The notes under the pieces were generated by a model. That model had not been told where the DNA came from and searched no databases. It worked only from the letters and a program-made list of their open reading frames with translations. A stretch of DNA of 64,000 nt from Maea johnstoni. Taxonomy: Eukaryota; Annelida; Polychaeta; Spionida; Magelonidae. Positions within the stretch are counted from its first letter, which is position 1. Each line of letters begins with the position of its first letter. The position numbers and the translations under genes are program-made. Shown here piece by piece: positions 23,180-33,046 of this stretch. The stretch is taken from the NCBI GenBank assembly GCA_963942565.1, contig OZ012700.1:483157-547156 (forward strand), in the 5' to 3' direction.

Positions 23180-26100
23180 TTATAGTTCCTCTAAGTAATC
23201 TTTTAGTATGCCCCATCTCTTCTCAAATTGTACATTTCTATGTAAAAGTCTGGATTTTAATTGTTCATGTTTATAAACAATGTTTATACCATATTTCACA
23301 GAGAAAAGTCGAGGTTTTTTACAATCAAGTTTTGCATTAAAGATAACTTTTTTTGTCATCAATAGTACAATATTTATCCAATAAGATCTTTGGTACTCTC
23401 CCAATACGATCTTTTGTTCATCGATCACATAGTTTGCCAAGCCAATTTCAGATAACCAGCCTTCTACCTCTGTCCATAAACTTTGGGATATTGTACAATT
23501 AATGAGCATATGTTCATTTGAGTCTTAATCTGTATTGCACATTTCACATATAGGTGATGGTTTGATCTTCATTTTATAGAGAGTGTTATTTGTAAAGAAA
23601 CGTCTATGCAGGGTTCTGAATTGAATATATCGTAGATAGATGTCATCAACCAAGTTTATTTTAATAAAAGATTTTCTCATTGAGAATATTTCGATTCTGT
23701 TTGTTATTTTTTCTGACCATTTTTCACATGCATTTACAATTATACCATCATGTTTTCCCATCAATTGTTTGTAAGTAAAGGATACACCTTTTCTATCTTT
23801 GGATAGAAGAATATTCAAGTAGGAATTACATGGTTGTACTCTACTACCTTCAGCAATATCTTGTAAATCCAGATACTTTTTGATCTTTGCACAGAAAGAA
23901 CCGTACTCCAAAAAGTTTGTTTTCAAATTATACATTGTCTCAAACTCTATGAGTTTCAGAGTACAGTTATTTCTGTCAAGTACATCACTCACAATTAATA
24001 TACCTCTTTCCTTCCACGATCTTTTAATAGGAAGTTGTAAATCGGAATTCAGCCACAAGGGGGTGAGCAATCTGTTTTCAGGTATAATCATTCTATTATT
24101 TTTCCAAAATATCTAATGGCATCTAATACATCTTTCCAGAAAGGGTTATAAGTGAAGTCATAAATTCTGTCAATATAATTATCACCATAGGTACAAATTT
24201 CTCCAAACTCATAGTGGTCAGGCAAACTGGTCCATTTAGCTATGGAAGAAAGATACCTTTTTATCCAACCTGCTTTCAGGGCCATACAAAAAAAATTTAA
24301 ATTGTGAAGTTTCATTCCCCCCCTCTGCTAATTCTGCTTCTAAAATCTCATGTCTAAATTTCGCAGGTTTGTTGTTCCATAATAAGGAATCAATCAAAGA
24401 TTGTATATCTATGAAAGCTTTTTCTGAAGGTTTCGGAAGGGACAGAAGTATATGTGTAATTTTTGAATAAATTAATGATTTTACAATAACCACTTTACCA
24501 TAAGGTGTTAAGTTCCGCACATTCCATATTGAGAGTAGTTTTTTCATGTCTGTTATTTTAGAGGAAATATTGTCATCAGTTACCGTTTCCATATTGTCAA
24601 TTCTATATTTAATACCCAATACCTCAAAGTTCTTGGTCCATTCTAGACCAAAACTATCTTCAAAAGTTATACTTCTGTCCCTTATTGCCCCAATTTTTAT
24701 TACTTTGGTTTTGTCTCTATTAACTTCGAGACCAGATATTTTCTTGAACCAGTCCAATACACGGATGACATTTTTAAGACACTCTTTTTCTGCACTAATA
24801 AAAATCGTGGTGTCATCCGCATATTGTGACAATTTGTTTTCCACACCGTACATTTCAATACCTACTATTTTGGGATTTTCTCGTATTACATGAGAGAGAA
24901 TCTCCGCACAAAGCACAAAGATATAGGGAGATATTGGGTCTCCCTGTCAACAGCCCCTGGAGAGACGGATAATATCGGAAAAATTACCATGTTGTTCAAT
25001 TCTAGAAAAACTTTGTTCTCTCACGAGAGAAATCCATTGTATTAAAAGTGGTCCAAAATTGAACAATTTTAGGCATTCTGTGATGAAATTCCATTCGATA
25101 GTATCGAATGCTTTCACATAGTCAACTATTATTAATAGGCCTGGTATTTGTTCTACCTCAGTGAAGTTGATGATGTCAAAAAGTCGTTTAGTGTTTTCAC
25201 CAATAAAACGATTCGAAATAAAACCAGTTTGGTCATTATTTATAAGTGATTCTAAGACTGATTTTAATCTCTCTGAGATCACGGCAGATAGGAATTTATA
25301 GGATCCATTTAAAAGTGTAAGAGGTCGCCAATTCTTTAATGAATCTCTTAATTTACCACTCTTGGGAATGCAAATGATAGTTCCATTGATTATATTTGGA
25401 CTTAGTTGTCCTTTATCAAAAGATTCATAATAAGCTCTATATAACCAGACAATCAATTCTTCTTTAAATATTTTAAAAAATTCGTTAGTATAGCCATCTG
25501 GTCCTGGCGCCTTATTTAATTTACTTTTGTTAATGGCATTATCTAATTCATCTATTGTAAAAGGGTTGTCTAGTAAGTTTTTTTTCTGGTCTGTTAATTT
25601 GGGTAGGTTAGAAAGATAATGTTCAGAGTATTAATCTTCTATTTTGATGGTGTTTTTACTGGCAAATACATTTTGATAAAAGTCTTTTTGAGCTGCAAGA
25701 ATTTGTTTTGGGTCAGTTATTGATTGACCGTTTTCTAGTTTTAATTCTGATATGGTTTTATTTATGTAATGCTTTTTTTCAAGATTTAGAAAATATTTTG
25801 AAAGTTTTTCCCATGATGCCATGATCTCAGATCTCGACCTAACCTGGTGACCCCTCATTCTGCCTTCTCTCAGTCTCTCATAATGTTCCTGTTTATCAGA
25901 TAGTTCTTTTGACAATTGCTCTTTCAATATATCTTGTTCACATGAATCTATTTTTTCAGTGAGCGAGTCAATCTCCCTTTCGAGGTTTCTTTCCTCTTTT
26001 CTGGTTTCATGAGCAATTTTTTTTGGAAAAAGATATAATTGTGCCTCTTAGTTGACATAGTAGAGTGTCAATGAAGAGCGTGTCAGGAATCATTATCTCT

Positions 26101-27433
26101 AAATTAATATCTTTGATTTTTGAAACCATTTCAGGATTGTAAATAGGTAGAGCATAAGTTTCCTTTATCAAAGAGATTTCCTTTTTAATTAAGTTGATGA
26201 ATTCATTATTGTTCAATAAACTGTTGTTAAACTTCCAACTTCCTTTTCCTTTTTTATAATTGTTTAGCTTTAATTGTAATGATATTATGTGATGGTCACT
26301 TCTGTAACTTGCATGAATAGTGGACATAGGAGACAAACCTAGTGTGTCTTCATTTACAAGGAAAAAATCAAGTCTTGCTCTCTTACAGCTAATTCAAGCT
26401 AACAATGAGCGAAAGTACAAGTTCAGGAGTATAGTCCATTCACTCTGCACAAAAGATTGATAGACCCTACAGGTGGACGTGTGACCTCTACATGTCCACT
26501 TATAAAGTATACTGATAGGTTTTGCCAGTAGTCAAGTAGGTTTTCTGGGTCACAGAGTAGCGAGGCTCTCCAGGGGTATCATATCTCAAATACCACAATC
26601 TCTACATCTTATTTTAGACTACTAGTGTCCCATGTACCAATTGCCCCTTTATTTCCCCTTTGTTCTAGTTCACCAACCTCAAGAGACTGCTAACCACAAA
26701 CTGACCCAGAATTCCATAAGTGGACAGGTGGGTTTGGCCTGATAATCAATAGAAATCAAACCAGTTCTTACAGGCACACAGTTGAAACTTACAAACCCAT
26801 TCACTTTGCTCATTGTTAGCTTGAATTAGCTATAAAAGGTCTCTTCGTTCCCCAAGTAAACCTTTTAACAATGGGGTTTTGTAATCGCCATATATCACTG
26901 AGATTCTTGTTTCTCAATTGTTTTTTAATAAGGTCAACATTTTTGCAATTTCTATGACTTTTATAATTTTATATGTCCATCTCTTCCAAAGCAATATTCC
27001 AATCACCTGCATAAATCATATAGTCTGATTGGTAGAGTTCTGATTTAGTAAAGACTTCATTCAGCCAGTCGGGGTCATCCTGATTTGGTCCATAAATATT
27101 TGATATTGTAATGGAGAATTTGTTAAAAATATCAAGTCTCACTATTAAACATCTTTCCATCTTGTCAAAATATTTGTCTGTTATATTATATTCGAAGTTA
27201 GGTTGTATTAGTATTGCCACACCCCTGCTATTAGTTTTATAATTTGACAAGATGTACTCAATGTTCCACTCCTTTTTGACATCACCAATATCTTTTTGTA
27301 TTAAGTGTGTTTCTTGTAATAACACAATGTTGGCCTTCAATTCTTTGAATTTGTTCCATAGATCCAGTCTCTTCAGCGGCTGTCTAATACCTCGTACGTT
27401 TGCGGAGATTATATTTAAACTATCCCCATTCAT
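23180..27433 (-). pseudogene. LINE-1 ORF2: endonuclease/reverse transcriptase (decayed)
   Basis: From the 5' side: APE-type endonuclease with IISANVRG, LLQETHL, NIYGPN and AGDWNIAL (27433-26969), more endonuclease after a MITE insertion (26336-26007), a linker (25927-25631), reverse transcriptase with WRPLTLLN, QTGFISNRFIGENT and VDYVKAFDTIEW (25456-24947), the catalytic YADDTTIF (24830 region), and a C-terminal region with a CEMC-type cysteine cluster (23525-23560). Several frame changes and stops split it. The motif set is L1/Tx1-group. The intact form would copy its RNA at a nicked target; this copy cannot. Confidence 0.85.
26387..26831. mobile_element. 445-bp MITE inside LINE-1 ORF2
   Basis: Perfect 24-bp terminal inverted repeats: left AGCTAATTCAAGCTAACAAT followed by GAGC (26387-26410), and its reverse complement at 26808-26831. 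It splits the endonuclease region; the other LINE has continuous coding at the matching place (about 48085). TA-rich edges suggest a short TA-type target. No coding potential. Confidence 0.8.
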
Positions 27434-27812
27434 GTGATGTTAATAGTGTTGTTCTGGCAGCTCGATTAGCAGGAAAACCTTTTGAAGCTATACAAAAATA
27501 TAAACGTTGTGAAATATACACAAATAAATATAACATAAATGAGAAATGACTCCAATCATCTGTAGAGTTTTGCTGATCTGTGCACTGAAAAGCTATATTA
27601 CCTGTCACTAGAATTGTGTCAGGCATTTTTACCGCTCAACAACACAGGCCAACAGTAAACAGAGTATAACAAACAAATTAAATTGTTTGAAATAAAATGA
27701 ACTCCTTTGATTTATTTCAAAAATATATACAAAAAAAACTTGCATTTTTAAGATATAGAAATAAAAATCTTAGTTCATTAATATCTTATAACACATCCCT
27801 TTTCACAAGTTT

Positions 27813-28806
27813 GCAGTTTCCATTTTACAGGTCAGGCTGCCAATAATATCAATGATATATTTATAGGTTGAAACAAAGTTATATTCTTACGGTTGCAGTT
27901 TCCTGTTTAAAGGCTGCTATGTGAAAGAATGAATAAGAAATGATAACATGATATTAACATGTATCATAATATGTTATTTGCAGTTTCAGGCTGCAATAAA
28001 TATTCATTATAATTATAGAAAAATAGCAGTTTCCTATCTAAAGGTCAGGCTGCTTACATACAATTATAAGATAAGTTTGATATGAATATACTTTTAATAA
28101 ACAGAGATTCAATGTTTCAAAGAAATAAGTATGGCAGTTTCCTATCTAAAGGTAAGGCTGCTTACATACAATTATAAGATAAGTCTGATATGAATATACT
28201 TTTAATAAACAGAGATTCAATGTTTCAAAGAAATAAGTATGGTAATTTCCATTTAGCAGTTTCCTATGTAAGGTCAGGCTGCTGTTTTGATGAATAAAAC
28301 ATATTATAACACATAATTTTGCAGTTTCCTTTTTACAGGTCAGGCTGCCAATGAGTGTATAATGCAATGATATAGAAATAGCAGTTTCCTATTTAAAGGT
28401 CAGGCTGGTGTATAGTTTTGAACCATAAGCATGATAATTCTGAATAATCTTAATAAACAATTAATATTACAAAGAAACGAAATTAATAGCCTATCTTTTA
28501 GCAGTCTTACTACTTGAGATCAGGCTACTATAATAAAATTGAGTTAACTTAAATATCATAATTATAATTGCCTATCTACTGTTTATAGATTAGGCAGACA
28601 AATGTTATGCATTAAGACATAGAAAAATCGCAGTTTCCCAATTAAGGGTCTAGCTGCTGTATAAAATTATAAATTAGTCATGATTCCAACAAATTATTTG
28701 TATCATTTTTAAGCAGTTTCCTTTTGAAAAGGTCAGGCTACTAGTGATACATACATATATAAAGATCTTAAAAAATAGCAGTTTCCTACTCTAAGGTCAG
28801 GCTGCT
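27813..28806 (-). repeat. Array of ~28-bp motifs with complementary ends, LINE-1 spacer
   Basis: About thirteen interspersed copies of a motif beginning GCAGTTTCC and ending GGTCAGGCTGC on the + strand, with 4-bp complementary ends (GCAG/CTGC) and variable AT-rich DNA between them. Starts include 27813, 28026, 28134, 28256, 28321, 28379, 28631, 28713 and 28778, spaced 60-120 bp apart. A 108-bp tandem duplication covers 28026-28245. It lies between the TatD-like ORF and ORF2. Role unknown; an RNA-structure or internal-initiation role would be inference. Confidence 0.7.
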
Positions 28807-28961
28807 GTATGAAAATATAAACTAGTCTTGATTTAAACAAGTAAGTTGTATCACATTAAACAGATTATGCTGCTAGTGAAACATACATTTTCAATATGAA
28901 AATAATTTATGGCTGCAAAGTCAGGACATCATATGCTAGTACAAGCAGTCTCCTTATGTAA

Positions 28962-29278
28962 AGGTAAAGGTATTCGGTTTAGAGTCTTGTATCCACCGAA
29001 GTGCTCACACGACCTTCCTCCCCTAGCAGGCACTGTACACACGGAAACCATTTCAATCCCCCAGGGGATATTCCAGAGCAACTGGCAGCATATAGCGCAC
29101 ACACTCCAAGCACTGCCTTATTTATGCTAGGTACCCATTATACAGCTGGGTAGACTGAAGCAATATGGGATAAACTATGTTGCCCAAGAACAGACCGAAG
29201 TGCCCGAGGCGGCCGGGATTCGAACCAGCGACCCTCTGATTACCAATCCGACACCTAACCAACTGAGCTACTTTGTTA
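28962..29278 (-). mobile_element. tRNA-Thr-like SINE inserted in the LINE-1 spacer
   Basis: On the minus strand the head has an A box (TAGCTCAGTTGG) and B box (GGTTCGAATCC) with a GGT anticodon-like loop, then a body with CCCAGCTGTATAATGGGTAC and a CTTTACCTTTAC-type tail. It is flanked by TATGTAA (28955-28961 and 29279-29285) and interrupts one copy of the 28-bp motif. A body fragment of the same family lies at about 35800-35890 in the opposite orientation. Confidence 0.75.
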
Positions 29279-29285
29279 TATGTAA

Positions 29286-29979
29286 TGCAGGCTGTTTGTT
29301 TAAACAGTGTAATATATTATCTATAAAATAACATTATATATATTTTCCCCTTTTTTTTAAAGGGACTGTTTTCATGACACTTTTACAAGGCAATGTACAT
29401 ATATTACACACTCACAGTATGTTGTTTTCTCTTTAACTAAGTCAGATTGCATTACGGTGGACCATGTTATGATTAAGAGTATATGCAGAGTACAGATCTC
29501 TCATCACAGTAACAGGTATTGTGCATCGTGAAAGTTTTGTCAATATATTAGTTATATTGCATATCAATGTGCTTTAAAATAAAGGTTTTTCCACCCAGTG
29601 GGTTTAATAAGTGAAATTAAAGGTTTTTCCAACCCTTGGGTTGGTTGTAAAAGTACAAAAAAATATGTTAAACATACAGGGAAATATAAGAGAAAATAGA
29701 ATAATATCTATATTTCTATGACAACATCACAACACACTTTAAAACCTGTATATGAATAAAAACCTACATCATCCCAGACCAGATATCCTCATGTGTAGAC
29801 ACTCTGAATAAGAGCTTTATGATAAGACAAAACCTATACTTGACCACAGTCTCCAAAAAGATTCTTTTTTACTGATGTAACATTAATCTAGAAATCTTAG
29901 GGAAGTCTGCAGTCACAAGGCTTTTCCCCTCTCAGATCATATTTTAGGTAGGTTGAGGATATTAATAGGATTTGTTAGT
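29286..29979. other. LINE-1 spacer between SINE and TatD-like ORF
   Basis: No gene. It carries two AAAGGTTTTTCC repeats followed by short hairpins (CCCAGTGGG and CCAACCCTTGGGTTGG, about 29581-29645). These resemble, in the opposite orientation, the GGTGAAAAACCTTA hairpins in the matching spacer of the other LINE. Confidence 0.5.
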
Positions 29980-30567
29980 TCAGAATTGGTATAGGAAGAT
30001 AATGTTCTTTCTGACCTGTCTGGCAATAGTGTTTCTAGCCTCATTTCTGAGTCTTGCCATGTGTTGCACCACTATTTCCATGTCAAATTCTTTTTTTCCT
30101 ACACCATCCATGTTTGTAAATGCATATGATGCAGGTATCATTTTCGAGAAGGACAATCTTTTGACCATTTCTACACCTGGGTTGCCAGCATTTATGCTGT
30201 TCTTTGAAATTCCAATGAAAGAGTTGTTAAAGTGAATTAGTAATTCCAAAGCTTCTCCCATGTTCAAGCCTGTATTGGTGTAATGGATCTTGTGATCCTC
30301 ATCCAAATTTTCTTTCAATAGTTCCAACATTTTTGAGTGACATCCTTTAGAGAAAACTCTAATGGGTTTCTTTGTTTTTTTTGCAATTTGCAAGAATGTT
30401 TTAACGACTGATATCTGACTTGACATGGGAGTGATAATAGTGGTGTCCAATCCCACATTTCCTCGTGCTACTATTTTAGGGTTAGACAGGTGGTTTTCCA
30501 TGCTCTGTAAGTGATCGGAGTTGCAAATTAAAGAATCCATTGGATTCAACCCCAAGCTGATTTTTAT
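29980..30567 (-). CDS. LINE-1 accessory ORF, C-terminal TatD-like domain (5'-truncated)
   Basis: The open frame runs from the 5' truncation point to a stop, about 195 residues, with no break. Family landmarks: LGLNPMDS at the place of TatD's G-x-HPH-x-A strand, ARGNVGLD for GE-x-GLD, KIHYTNTG for the conserved H-x-F strand, HFNNSFIGIS for the next strand, and a C-terminal helix pair ending RKNIIFLYQF. It aligns end to end with 52421-51841 in the other LINE, though the two are strongly diverged. The metal-binding Glu, the second His and the ETDAP Asp of real TatD nucleases are all replaced, so nuclease activity is unlikely. It lies inside the LINE's target duplication, so it belongs to the element, not the host. 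Confidence 0.72.
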   Translation of the reverse strand: MKISLGLNPMDSLICNSDHLQSMENHLSNPKIVARGNVGLDTTIITPMSSQISVVKTFLQIAKKTKKPIRVFSKGCHSKMLELLKENLDEDHKIHYTNTGLNMGEALELLIHFNNSFIGISKNSINAGNPGVEMVKRLSFSKMIPASYAFTNMDGVGKKEFDMEIVVQHMARLRNEARNTIARQVRKNIIFLYQF

Positions 30568-30572
30568 AAAAT

Positions 30573-32256
30573 AATAGAAATCATGATATTACAAGATAAA
30601 TACCAAATAAAGTATAATACCAAAGAAAAGAAGTATGCATATGATTCTCATAGAAATAGACAACTTGGTACTTGTACTCAGAAAAAGCCCATTTTTCAAT
30701 TATTTGACCCCTATCTGACCTTGAGATGACTTTGAATATCACACAAACAAAAGCTACTTTACCACAAGGTCAGTATTGATATTTCCATACATATGAAATA
30801 AGAATATTTGTGATTGCAGCAAAGGATCATTGAATCTAAGTACATTTACTGCGAAAAAAGGCTCTTTTTAAGAGTTTGACCTTCGAATGACCTCTAAATC
30901 ATATACCGTCACTTTTTCAGTCTGGCAGACAGGTGTCTTTTAATATTGGGGGGATGTACTTAATGTTGGAAGGGTCCATTGGTTTTTTACTCTCGGATCA
31001 TTATCAATAGTCCAATATCATAAGAAAGAAGAATGCATGTGATTACGTCGAAAAACTAGTACTTTTACCCCCAAAAAGCTCATTTTTTCAACTTATTTCG
31101 GCCCTTATTGACCTTGAGATGACCTGGAATATCAACCGAAATAGAAATCAAATAACTACAAGATCAATTTCAATAGTCCAATACCATAAGAAGAAGAATG
31201 CATGTTTTTTGCCCTATAAATATGTTAAAAACTTAGTACTTATACTCAGAAAAGAGTTAATTTTTCAATGTTTCAACCTATTTTTGACATTGAAATGACC
31301 TTGAAAATCTCCCAAAAGACTACTACAAGATCAATACTAATAGTCCAATACCAAGAAATGAAGAATGCACAAGATTGTCATAGAAATAGATTAGAAATTT
31401 AGTACTCTTTGTTATATTATAAATACTCTCGATACCAGTTGGTCATTACCTGGAAGGTGTCATATCCATAGCAGACGATATTGCTATATTTGGAAAAGAT
31501 GAGACCGAACACGACCAACGACTTCATAAGCTGATGCAACAGGCAAAAGAGAAGGGTATCGTGTTCAATCACAGCAAATGTGATATCAAAATGCAAGAAA
31601 TCTCATTCTTTGGGAACATCTACAGCAAGGATGGAGTACGTCCAGACCCTGGGAGAATACAAGCTGTAAATGATTTAAAGGCACCCGCCGATGTCACCCA
31701 ACTGCAATCTGTGCTTGGAATGTTCACATATCTTGCACCTTACATTCCGAGGCTTAGTGAACATACTGCACCTCTACGCATGCTCCTACAGCAAAATACT
31801 GAGTTCCAGTGGAATCAGTCTCATGACAAAGCACTCTGTCGCATCAAGGAGCTAATTCGTCAAGCCAATACACTCAGCTATTTTGACCCAAACGTAGATG
31901 CCTATATCCAGGTAGATGCCAGTCTAGAAGCCCTTGGAGCAGCTCTCATACAGGATGACAAGGTCATCGCATATGCTTCTAAAAGCCTGACAGATACCGA
32001 AAAACGCTACGCCAATATTGAACGTGAACTTCTTGCATGCGTGTTTGGCGCCGAACGTTTCCATACATACCTGTTTGGAAAGCACTTTGTGATTGAAACA
32101 GATCACAAACCCCTGGAAATTATCAGCAAGAAAAACCTAGCAGCTGCACCAGCACGTCTTCAACGTATGCTGCTACGTTTTTACTGAGAGAAAAGCCTAT
32201 TTTTTAGAGTTTGACCTTCAAATGACCTCTAAATCATATACCGTCACTTTTTCAGT
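30573..32256. repeat. ~165-bp satellite, right block
   Basis: Continues the array interrupted by the LINE. Units carry AGTCCAATACCA, GAATGCATG and TGACCTTGAGATGACC. One segment near 30840-30960 is inverted relative to its neighbours and mirrors the left edge at 22040-22340. ACCTCTAAATCATATACCGTC occurs at about 30888 and again at 32223. A Ty3/gypsy fragment is embedded at about 31408-32184. Confidence 0.7.
31408..32187 (+). mobile_element. Ty3/gypsy pol fragment (fossil)
   Basis: Plus-strand fragment with the reverse-transcriptase catalytic region and thumb, followed by RNase H (PNVDAYIQVDASLEALGAA, YASKSLTDTEKRYANIEREL, ETDHKPLEII). It is embedded in satellite DNA with no LTR, gag or integrase. 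It resembles, but is not closely related to, the element at 16408-20832. A broken remnant; age not estimated. Confidence 0.8.
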
Positions 32257-32357
32257 CTGTTGTCACCCCCCCCCCCCCCCCCCCCCCCCAAAAAAAAACT
32301 GACTAAAGAGCGAAGCTTCGCTCTTCAGTCAGTTTGGGAGTGGGGGCGTGACAACAG
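32257..32357. mobile_element. 101-bp hairpin micro-element with poly(C)
   Basis: Outer inverted ends CTGTTGTCAC-C(n) and GGGGGCGTGACAACAG; inside, a C24 run (32266-32289), an A9 run, then a near-perfect palindrome centred on AGAGCGAAGCTTCGCTCT (32298-32333). Non-coding. It sits where the satellite block ends and the ZF-C upstream duplication begins. Confidence 0.6.
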
Positions 32358-32436
32358 TAATCAACGTAAACACCCCAATAAATCTTTATTTTCATTTTTT
32401 TCAGACTTTTGCAAGGGCCTATGCATCAGTTGTCCG

Positions 32437-32837
32437 TTGAGTATTCGCAAATAACGATTACTCCCCGTCCTCGTTTAGACCCAGGGACCAGGGGACTCGT
32501 TCTGGCGAGGCTTGTTCCAATTGGTTTAGGTGATCTGGTCACGTTTAAAATCGTTTTGGCGAGTTGTTTCAATTTAAAGTAAGCATCTTATGCAAAACAT
32601 ACATTTTATAGTAGCGACATATATCTTATGGCGTCCAATCACATAATACGAACCAGGCACGTGATCTTGGTCGAACTATAATCGTATTGGTGAACTGGTT
32701 CTGGTTAGTCACGTGGTTTGTGACGTTTCTGGTCGGAACCACACTCGCGAAAACGAGTCTCTTATTAGATCCAAGATGGAGGCAGAGAAACTTACCGCCA
32801 CCGCATCTCTTTGGAGTTGGTTTGTGTCACTTTTCAG
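32437..32837 (+). promoter_or_regulatory. Putative promoter and first exon of ZF-C
   Basis: Second copy of the 500-621 block: GAGTATTCGCAAATAACGAT, then extra sequence, then CCAAGATGGAGGCAGAGAAA and a CAG/GTAATA donor at 32837/32838. The ATG at 32776 gives 20 codons plus two bases before the donor. Joined to the acceptor at 39115-39116 it stops two codons later, like copy 1. So either a 5' UTR exon with a short upstream ORF, or a YY1-type initiator in which the ATG is incidental. Confidence 0.5.
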
Positions 32838-33046
32838 GTAATAATAAGCGCTCTTTCATATTCGGTATTCGCGTCTAGTTGAAAAACGGTAATTAGGTCA
32901 GTTTGACAGTCGATGTAGTAAGATACCGAGTCGCATGAGCTTGAATTAAGTTGAAATCAAAGGCTTTGACAAAGGCTGATGTGGGGTTGGATTTTGAAAA
33001 TTCGGTTATCGTTACCTAGGCTTACGCCATATACGCAAAGGTCATC

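Larger units (their letters stand above)
22970..30572 (-). mobile_element. LINE-1 copy: 5'-truncated L1/Tx1-group LINE with TatD-like ORF
   Basis: A minus-strand insertion in satellite DNA, flanked by a perfect 12-bp duplication AATAGAAATCAT (22958-22969 and 30573-30584) and ending 3' in a poly(A) tail (T run 22970-22991). It contains, 5' to 3', the C-terminal TatD-like part of an accessory ORF (30567-29980), a 2.5-kb repeat-rich spacer, and a decayed ORF2. The upstream ORF1 seen in the other copy is missing, consistent with 5' truncation during target-primed reverse transcription. It has later been hit by a SINE (28962-29278) and a MITE (26387-26831), so it is older than the copy at 44791-56137. 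Confidence 0.88.

Noticed and set aside
27813-28806. CRISPR-like look of regularly spaced ~28-bp motifs
   Set aside because: Repeats are imperfect, spacers vary in length and partly repeat each other, and the array lies inside a eukaryotic LINE with no cas genes.
29200-29280. Possible tRNA-Thr gene on the minus strand
   Set aside because: A and B boxes are present, but the acceptor stem is not paired and the sequence continues into a SINE body with flanking duplications.
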